A DNA stretch of 13,846 nucleotides from Actinomycetes bacterium (GTDB taxonomy: Bacteria; Actinomycetota; Actinomycetes; Propionibacteriales; Nocardioidaceae). Of the stretch, positions 8,609 to 13,846 are shown piece after piece; within the stretch, counting starts at the first letter, position 1; every line of letters begins with the position of its first letter. The notes under the pieces are model-generated. The model had not been told where the DNA came from, searched no databases, and was given only the letters and a program-made list of their open reading frames with translations. Location: NCBI GenBank assembly GCA_029779385.1, contig JAKPAQ010000645.1:1-13846 (forward strand). The letters run 5' to 3'. A program made the translations under genes and the position numbers.

Positions 8609-9243
8609 TTCGGATCCTTTTGGTTGAAGCGGATTTTGCGGCCAGTGATCTCGAATGGTTCACGGGCCAGTCGGCCCACCCACTCGACAAGCATGGCGCG
8701 CTCTTGGGTCTTGATTCGTTCGTGCAGAGTTTCGACGTCGTCATCGTCGAGGACCGGGACGCTTACTTGGGCCACAATCGGGCCGGTGTCGACGCCCGCG
8801 TCGACGATAAACAAGGTGGCGCCGGTGACCTTCACCCCGTATGCGAGTGCGTCTTGTGGGCCGTGCATGCCAGGGAATGAAGGCGACAGCGCTGGGTGGG
8901 TGTTGACCGTTCGGCCGCCAAATCTTGCCAAGAACCGTGGGCCGGTCAACTTCATGAAGCCAGCCAACACCACTAGATCAGGCTGGTGGGCCAACACCTC
9001 TTCGGTGAGTGCTTCGTCCCAGGCTTCGCGGCTATCAAAATCGCCAACTCTAGTGATGAAGGTGTCGATGCCGTGCCGTTCGGCGCGGCGCAGACCTTCA
9101 ATACCGCCTCGGGCGGCGCCGACCGCGACCCCCTTGGCGCCGTATTCGAGATCTTCGGTCGCATCGATCAGAGCCTGAAGATTCGTGCCCGATCCAGAGA
9201 CCAGCACCACCAAGCGGGCGGGTTCAGGATGGGGAAAAGTCAC
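8605..9243 (-). CDS. purN: Phosphoribosylglycinamide formyltransferase
   Basis: Transfers formyl from 10-formyl-THF to GAR in purine synthesis; cytoplasmic. The 212-residue form begins at GTG 9243, ten residues before the first strand. It shows the phosphate-binding loop SGSGTNLQ (16-23), the catalytic Asn114 and His116 in [28 protein letters not shown] (141-156) with the catalytic Asp152, and the folate-site segment VVLAGFMKL (91-99). An in-frame upstream start at 9363 would add 40 Arg-rich residues unlike the family and overlap the perM-like gene by 140 nt, so I reject it. The chosen start overlaps the perM-like coding end by 20 nt and has no ribosome binding site but a TANNNT hexamer 7 nt upstream. 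The stop overlaps purH by 4 nt. Confidence 0.96.
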   Translation of the reverse strand: MTFPHPEPARLVVLVSGSGTNLQALIDATEDLEYGAKGVAVGAARGGIEGLRRAERHGIDTFITRVGDFDSREAWDEALTEEVLAHQPDLVVLAGFMKLTGPRFLARFGGRTVNTHPALSPSFPGMHGPQDALAYGVKVTGATLFIVDAGVDTGPIVAQVSVPVLDDDDVETLHERIKTQERAMLVEWVGRLAREPFEITGRKIRFNQKDPK

Positions 9244-10351
9244 GGGAATAACGATAGTGTGCGCCGATTCCACCGAGCGCGGCACCCACAGCCATCGTCG
9301 GCACCGCGAGCAGTAGCGTCTCGAACGGCGCAGGGCCGACCTGTTGCATGAGGCCCGGGCCAATTGCGCCGCCGGAGGTTTCGGTGGCGAGCCAAATGAT
9401 CAATCCGGCGATGACACCGGCCAGCGAGGTGTCGGCTACCACTCGCCCCCACCGTGGGTCAACGTTTCTACTCAACTGCCGATAGGCGACGAACCCGCCG
9501 ACTGCCGCGCTCAGTACCGGAATCAGCATCAGCAAGATGGTTGCCGAGTTGAACGGGCCAGGATCTGGCAAAGCCGCTAGTGGCGGGAAGGCCGGGACCG
9601 CACCGAGGTGACTTCCGGCGAGGTCAACCGAGGTGTCCGGGCCGATTGAAAAGCCCGGACCCAAGATGACTGAGGTGGTCCAAAGGATGAGGGTCGGTGC
9701 GGCCAGAACACACATCAAAATCAGCAGCAGCGGTGAGTCTGGGCCGAGTGAGGCCCAAACGTCGGCCGCTTGGTCGAGGTGTCGGTTCAGCATGACCAGG
9801 GTGATGACTGTGGCACTGCCAAGAACTCCGATGGTTGCCGTTGCGGCACCTTCGGCGACCGGTTGCCAGCGTGCTGGCAGGCCCAGCCAAGGCAAATCGC
9901 CTTGTTTGGCTGCGCCAAGAGCCGAGGCGAGGCCAACTACTAGGAAAGCGCCGAAGGCGGACCGCACGAGTGAGGTTGAGGCCGAATCCGAGGAGGTGAC
10001 CGCAGAACAGATCGCGGCTATTACCCCGGTGATGCCGCCGACTTTGGCTCCGAATGCCAGCGGATCTACGGCTGATTTGCGCACCACTAGCCGGGCGAGT
10101 AACCAAGTCAAGCCAAATACTATTAGGGTCGCGCCGATTCCGACGACGTCGATCCGGACATTATCCAGTGTTATCGACGCGCCGAGCGAAACCAGCCAAG
10201 TCTGAACAGCCGCGCGCAACAACGACAGCGCGCTTTCGGCTGTTCCGGCCACTGCGATTGCCAAAGCGGCGACTACCAGCGACGCCACTGTTGAAACGAC
10301 AGCCAAAACTATCGCCGGGCGCCACTGGTCTAGGGGACGGGACTCGGGCAC
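9224..10351 (-). CDS. DUF6350 polytopic membrane protein, PerM-like
   Basis: A 375-residue integral membrane protein with about nine hydrophobic segments (near residues 14-36, 69-89, 105-118, 131-148, 167-187, 207-231, 270-292, 309-323 and 342-365). The family signature AFPPLAALPDPGP lies at 254-266, in the loop between the sixth and seventh segments, and the position directly before purN matches DUF6350 genes. In Mycobacterium tuberculosis the homologue in the same place (PerM, Rv0955, between sucCD and purN) is reported to act in cell division through FtsB. Extending that role here is inference. Start choice is uncertain: GTG 10351 is used, with a GGATGG stretch upstream. GTG 10393 is possible, and an ATG at 10477 is unlikely because it overlaps the divergent gene's start. 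The 3' end overlaps purN by 20 nt. Confidence 0.85.
   Translation of the reverse strand: MPESRPLDQWRPAIVLAVVSTVASLVVAALAIAVAGTAESALSLLRAAVQTWLVSLGASITLDNVRIDVVGIGATLIVFGLTWLLARLVVRKSAVDPLAFGAKVGGITGVIAAICSAVTSSDSASTSLVRSAFGAFLVVGLASALGAAKQGDLPWLGLPARWQPVAEGAATATIGVLGSATVITLVMLNRHLDQAADVWASLGPDSPLLLILMCVLAAPTLILWTTSVILGPGFSIGPDTSVDLAGSHLGAVPAFPPLAALPDPGPFNSATILLMLIPVLSAAVGGFVAYRQLSRNVDPRWGRVVADTSLAGVIAGLIIWLATETSGGAIGPGLMQQVGPAPFETLLLAVPTMAVGAALGGIGAHYRYSRDFSPS
9244..9256 (-). promoter_or_regulatory. Candidate leaderless promoter of purN inside the perM-like gene
   Basis: On the minus strand TATCGT (9256-9251) fits TANNNT and ends 7 nt before the purN GTG at 9243. The intervening bases are pyrimidine-rich and contain no ribosome binding site. 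A promoter here would let purN-purH-folD be transcribed apart from the perM-like gene, in whose coding end it lies. Confidence 0.4.
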
Positions 10352-10432
10352 CTCACCATCCAACAGGTAATGTGGCAAAGATTCTGACAGCACACGCCGT
10401 GCCCGAGTTCGAGACCACAGAGGTGGATCAAG
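10352..10432. promoter_or_regulatory. Divergent promoter region between perM-like and sigma-like genes
   Basis: This 81-bp stretch separates the chosen starts of the two divergent genes. On the plus strand TAATGT (10368-10373) is a possible -10 and AGGTGG (10421-10426) is a ribosome binding site 6 nt before the ATG at 10433. No convincing -35 is seen. On the minus strand I find no TANNNT at the leaderless distance from GTG 10351. Confidence 0.35.
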
Positions 10433-12247
10433 ATGGCCCAAGTCGACGATTTCGACGACTTCTATGCCTCGACCCATCGACTAACTCTCGCGGTTACCTA
10501 TGCCTCTTGTGGAGACCAACGGGTGGCAGACGAGGCGACGGTCCACGCCTACGAACACGCTTGGCGGCGTTGGGACGTAGTTTCGTCGGCCGACTCGGTT
10601 CGCTATGCCCGCGAAGAAGCATGGAAGTCGATTCTGTTGTCTCGCGGAGCGCACCCGCTTCGCCGCAAAGAATCATCGGGAACCGATCGAGGTCTGGTTG
10701 GTGCGCTGATGGAGTTGGATCCAGCCAGCCGCCGGCTAATCGCGTTGATGACGATTGCCAATCTAGATATCGATACTGCGGCCGCCGAATTGTCGCTTGA
10801 CGACGAAGAGGCTATCGAATTGGCCAGTCGTGGTTTTGGTCGACTTGAAGCAGCGCTCGGGGCCTCTATCGACGAGGTCGGGGCTCGACTTGGCGAACTT
10901 GCTGGGGTCACGGCGGTGATCAGTATGCCTACCGCTGGAGAGATACGTCGGTCGGCGAGCAAAGGCGAACGGCGCAACCGTTTGTTGCTGGTCTTGACTG
11001 CAATGGTCCTTGTCTTGGTCGGTGGCGCGCTAGTGGCCCAAGGTGCCCCGCTCGACCGCGAGGTGGCTCTGCCAGCTCGTGAACAAATTGGTGCCGAGAC
11101 TCGAGACATCGTGTTGGACTCGCACAATATCGGCACCGACGATCTACTCAAGAGCGAACAGGTCGCCGAGCTTCGTCCAGCTGCGGTTTGGTCTGTTGAA
11201 GGCACCGAAACCGACTTGACTAACAAGACCCCGTACGCGACCTGCCCGACGAAACGCTTCGCCGACCCCGACCCGCTGAAGGTTTTTGTTCGGGCTTACT
11301 CCTCGGATGTTGCAGATCGGGTAACTCAGTCACTTGAGATTTCGCGATCCGAGAAGGCATCTGAGAAAGCGTTCGATTCTCTTGTTGCGGCCTATGCCAA
11401 CTGCGAGCATCCGCGAACCAGGCTGATCGATGCGTACACGGTCAAGCGGCCCTTCGGAGATTTCAAAATCTTGCGACTTCAGTCCTACCGAGATCCTGCG
11501 AGGTTCTTTACCGTCGGCATGGCGCAATCGGGTTCGTTGACTTCGACCCTGGTATTCGAAACGCCCGGGACTAAAGCGACCGACGTCAATGTTTTTGCCA
11601 AGGTGCTGAACGACTCGGTGGCTCGGGTATGCGCCGATTCCGGCGGTGATTGCACGCAAGAGTTTGTAGTTGCTAGGGCCTTGCCGCCGGCGGCTGCAAG
11701 CCATCCGGAATTTCTTGGCGTGGTAGACCTGCCGCCGGTCAGCACGGTCGACAGCGTTTGGAGTGCAAGCGAACCGGTTGACGTGGGAAGCCAGAACGCG
11801 GCGGCAACGCTTTGCGATGAGTCAACAATGACCGGTGCGAACGTCGTCGAGGCAAAGACTCGCTTGTTCGCAATCCCAGAAGCAAAGGAACTGCCCGAGC
11901 AGTTCGCATTGACTCAGTCTGTGGCCCAAATGTCATCGCCAGCGGAAGCGAACAAGTTCTTCGATGGGGTAAAGAAAAAGATCAACAAGTGCCCTGACGG
12001 AGACCTACCGGCAAAAATTGATCAATCTAAGCGTATTCGTGGTTCCGGCTACGACGGCCGCTCTTGGCGTGTCGGCATTGAAGTGGCCAAGGACAAATAC
12101 GCCTACTACCGCATGGGTGTCGTGTACCGCGGTTCTGCTGTGACTCAAGTCCTGTTTCCGCCAGCTGGCAAGTACGCGCTGGGCGAAAGCGACTTCAGGG
12201 CAGTGATGAATCGCGCGGGCGAAAGACTCGCCTACGCCGGTAATTAG
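10433..12247 (+). CDS. Sigma-70-like domain fused through a transmembrane helix to a duplicated extracytoplasmic domain
   Basis: A 604-residue single-pass protein I cannot assign to a named gene. Residues 6-70 resemble ECF/SigE-family sigma region 2 (FDDFYASTHRL, then DEATVHAYEHAWRRWD). Residues 88-142 resemble region 4 (LMELDPASRRLIALMTIANL ending SRGFGRLEAAL). A basic stretch (KGERRNR, 177-183) precedes one transmembrane helix (about 184-201), so the sigma-like part should be cytoplasmic. The outer part (about 205-604) holds two homologous modules: VWS, Cys, TQS, Cys at 252, 271, 298, 324 and again at 442, 461, 494, 520. Two further cysteines (400, 407) lie at the end of module one. The modules resemble PknH-type sensor ectodomains (tentative). 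In region 4 the recognition segment SLDDEEAIELA is acidic, so DNA binding is doubtful. The ATG follows AGGTGG by 6 nt. It is transcribed against both flanking operons. Confidence 0.88.
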   Translation: MAQVDDFDDFYASTHRLTLAVTYASCGDQRVADEATVHAYEHAWRRWDVVSSADSVRYAREEAWKSILLSRGAHPLRRKESSGTDRGLVGALMELDPASRRLIALMTIANLDIDTAAAELSLDDEEAIELASRGFGRLEAALGASIDEVGARLGELAGVTAVISMPTAGEIRRSASKGERRNRLLLVLTAMVLVLVGGALVAQGAPLDREVALPAREQIGAETRDIVLDSHNIGTDDLLKSEQVAELRPAAVWSVEGTETDLTNKTPYATCPTKRFADPDPLKVFVRAYSSDVADRVTQSLEISRSEKASEKAFDSLVAAYANCEHPRTRLIDAYTVKRPFGDFKILRLQSYRDPARFFTVGMAQSGSLTSTLVFETPGTKATDVNVFAKVLNDSVARVCADSGGDCTQEFVVARALPPAAASHPEFLGVVDLPPVSTVDSVWSASEPVDVGSQNAAATLCDESTMTGANVVEAKTRLFAIPEAKELPEQFALTQSVAQMSSPAEANKFFDGVKKKINKCPDGDLPAKIDQSKRIRGSGYDGRSWRVGIEVAKDKYAYYRMGVVYRGSAVTQVLFPPAGKYALGESDFRAVMNRAGERLAYAGN

Positions 12248-12270
12248 TGGCGTAGGCGGCGGAACCTCGA

Positions 12271-12318
12271 AACCAAAAGAAGTTGGCCCCGGCAACCAAA
12301 TGGTTGCCGGGGCCAACT
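12271..12318 (-). terminator. Intrinsic terminator of sucCD at the convergent junction
   Basis: A perfect 17-bp GC-rich stem (12281-12297 with 12302-12318) with an AAAT loop. On the minus strand it is followed by TCTTTTGGTT, a moderate T run suited to ending sucC-sucD transcription 15 nt after the sucD stop. On the plus strand the following bases are not T-rich, but the stem lies 33 nt after the sigma-like gene and may also protect or end that transcript. Confidence 0.85.
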
Positions 12319-12332
12319 AATTGACTGGAGCG

Positions 12333-13214
12333 TCAGAGGTTCTTCATGATCTCGCGCATCAGGTCGGCAGTCTCCGAAGGCGTCTTGCCTACCTTGACTC
12401 CGGCGGCCTCGAGGGCCTCCTTCTTAGCCTGCGCGGTGCCTGAGGAGCCCGAAACAATGGCGCCTGCGTGGCCCATCGTCTTGCCCTCAGGCGCGGTGAA
12501 CCCGGCGACGTAGCCGACAACCGGCTTGGTCACGTGCGCCTTGATGTACTCCGCGGCCCGCTCCTCGGCGTCGCCACCGATTTCGCCAATCATCACGATG
12601 GCCTTGGTCTCCGGGTCGTTCTCGAAGGCTTCAAGGGCGTCAATGTGCGTCGTGCCGATGATCGGGTCGCCGCCGATGCCGATCGCGGTGGTGAAACCGT
12701 AATCGCGCAATTCGAACATCATCTGGTACGTCAGCGTGCCCGACTTCGACACTAGGCCGATCGGGCCCTTGCCGGCGATCGTGTGCGGGGTGATGCCCGC
12801 CAACGATTCGCCGGGGCTGATGATGCCGGGGCAGTTCGGACCGATGATCCGGGTCTTCTTGCCTTGGGCGTAGGACCAGAACTCAGCGGTGTCCTGAACC
12901 GGCACGCCCTCGGTGATGACCACGAGCAGGCCGATTTCGGCGTCGATGGCTTCGACGACGGCATCCTTGGTGAATGCCGGCGGCACGAAGGCTACCGACA
13001 CGTTTGCGCCGGTTGCTTCCATCGCTTCGGCCACGGTGCCAAAGACCGGGAGTTCCTGCCCGTTTAGTTCAACAGTCGTGCCGGCCTTGCGCGCGTTCAC
13101 GCCACCGACAATGTTTGAACCGCCCTGAAGCATCAGGTCAGTGTGCTTGGAGCCCATACCGCCAGTGATTCCCTGGACGATGATCTTGGAGTCCTTGTTG
13201 AGGTAGATCGTCAT
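12333..13214 (-). CDS. sucD: Succinyl-CoA synthetase alpha subunit
   Basis: With SucC it interconverts succinyl-CoA and succinate with substrate-level phosphorylation in the TCA cycle. The 293-residue length is standard. The N-terminal CoA-binding domain shows [13 protein letters not shown] (13-25). [12 protein letters not shown] covers 124-135, and [12 protein letters not shown] (153-164) starts the ligase domain. [10 protein letters not shown] (179-188) and the phosphorylated histidine His249 in [10 protein letters not shown] (244-253) are present. The ATG lies 18 nt after the sucC stop. The best ribosome binding site is CGGAG, about 10 nt upstream in that gap. It is co-transcribed with sucC and ends just before a strong hairpin terminator. 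Confidence 0.98.
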   Translation of the reverse strand: MTIYLNKDSKIIVQGITGGMGSKHTDLMLQGGSNIVGGVNARKAGTTVELNGQELPVFGTVAEAMEATGANVSVAFVPPAFTKDAVVEAIDAEIGLLVVITEGVPVQDTAEFWSYAQGKKTRIIGPNCPGIISPGESLAGITPHTIAGKGPIGLVSKSGTLTYQMMFELRDYGFTTAIGIGGDPIIGTTHIDALEAFENDPETKAIVMIGEIGGDAEERAAEYIKAHVTKPVVGYVAGFTAPEGKTMGHAGAIVSGSSGTAQAKKEALEAAGVKVGKTPSETADLMREIMKNL

Positions 13215-13232
13215 TTCAGTTCGCTCCGTTCC

Positions 13233-13846
13233 TCAGGCGTTCGCCAGCTCGGCGGCTTTGTCAGCCGCGCCGTCCATGGTGTCTACAAGCGTGACCAGCG
13301 GGTGGTTCAGCTCGTTGAGGATCTCGCGGCCGGCGTCGACGTTGTTACCGTCTAGCCGAACAACGAGAGGCTTGGTGGCGTTCGCGCCAAGGATTTCCAG
13401 CGCTCCCTTGATGCCGTTAGCAACCTCATCGCATGCGGTGATGCCACCGAACACGTTCACGAACACGCTCTTGACCTGCTCGTCGCCCAAGATCACGTCA
13501 AGGCCATCGGCCATGACCTTGGCGTTCGCGCCGCCGCCAATGTCGAGGAAGTTGGCCGGCTTGACGCCGCCATGGTGCTCACCTGCGTAAGCAACAACAT
13601 CCAAGGTGCTCATGACTAGGCCAGCACCGTTACCGATGATGCCTACTTGGCCGTCGAGCTTGACGTAGTTGAGGCCGAGCTTCTTGGCCTTAGCCTCGAG
13701 CGGGTCGGCCTCTTCAGAGATCTCGAACTGCTCGTGGTCCGGGTGGCGGACTTCGGAGGCGTTCTCGTCCAAGCTGACCTTGCCGTCGAGCGCTTCGAGC
13801 TTGTCGCCGGCGAGTCGAGCCAACGGGTTGACCTCAACTAGAGTGG
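13233..13846 (-). CDS. sucC: Succinyl-CoA synthetase beta subunit (C-terminal half, truncated by window edge)
   Basis: ATP-grasp subunit of succinyl-CoA synthetase, partner of SucD. Only about the last 203 residues are in the window; the frame runs through the right edge and the start is outside. The visible part begins [10 protein letters not shown], which contains the metal-binding EVNP motif of the ATP-grasp fold. It continues with [12 protein letters not shown] and [11 protein letters not shown], hallmarks of the C-terminal ligase domain shared with Suc[13 protein letters not shown] and VVRLDGNN follow near the end. The truncation is a window effect, not a broken gene. The promoter of the operon is not visible. 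Confidence 0.97.
   Translation of the reverse strand, partial: TLVEVNPLARLAGDKLEALDGKVSLDENASEVRHPDHEQFEISEEADPLEAKAKKLGLNYVKLDGQVGIIGNGAGLVMSTLDVVAYAGEHHGGVKPANFLDIGGGANAKVMADGLDVILGDEQVKSVFVNVFGGITACDEVANGIKGALEILGANATKPLVVRLDGNNVDAGREILNELNHPLVTLVDTMDGAADKAAELANA

Noticed and set aside
9244..9363. N-terminal extension of PurN to an upstream start
   Set aside because: The added 40 residues are Arg/Cys-rich, unlike PurN, and come from the alternate frame of the perM-like gene.
13233..13846. sucC as a truncated pseudogene
   Set aside because: The frame is open to the window edge and all expected C-terminal motifs are intact, so the truncation is due to the window limit.
1..13846. Mobile element, CRISPR array, defence island or RNA gene
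   Set aside because: No transposase, integrase, terminal repeats, spaced direct repeats, tRNA-like cloverleaf or rRNA segment was seen. Nearly all of the window is accounted for by conserved housekeeping genes.

Overview
The window looks like a chromosomal housekeeping segment from a high-GC member of the class Actinomycetia. The evidence is frequent GTG starts, TANNNT -10 hexamers placed 6-7 nt before unled GTG starts, a DUF6350/PerM-type membrane protein next to purN-purH, a DUF3017 protein next to folD, and the sucCD / perM-purN-purH arrangement that is also seen in Mycobacterium. I cannot place it below class. I see no mobile element, CRISPR array, phage gene, tRNA or rRNA.

Layout, left to right. 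(1) 3-2395 (+): two tandem, translationally coupled CNNM/CBS-domain membrane proteins of the CorC/HlyC family; the second lacks the C-terminal CorC domain. (2) 2444-4030 (+): guaA, GMP synthase, with an apparently leaderless promoter. (3) 4087-4707 (+): an unrecognised membrane-anchored, four-cysteine protein, also apparently leaderless. (4) 4778-5767 (+): mdh, malate dehydrogenase, closed by a strong intrinsic terminator. (5) 5882-10351 (-): perM-like DUF6350 gene, purN, purH, folD and a DUF3017 gene, a purine / one-carbon cluster whose neighbours mostly overlap or lie close together. (6) 10433-12247 (+): a large single-pass protein with a cytoplasmic sigma-70-like N-terminus and a duplicated extracytoplasmic domain, divergent from the perM-like gene. 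(7) 12333 to the right edge (-): sucD and the C-terminal half of sucC, ending in a hairpin terminator shared by the convergent junction.

Functionally the window joins the last reactions of IMP synthesis (PurN, PurH) with the C1-folate supply (FolD), GMP formation from XMP (GuaA), and two TCA-cycle steps (SucCD, Mdh). The part least explained by known families is the sigma-like / transmembrane / duplicated-ectodomain protein at 10433-12247. Its helix-turn-helix recognition segment is acidic, so it may not be a working sigma factor. I found no obvious multi-gene novel system; the other noteworthy points are promoter architecture and small intergenic structures.
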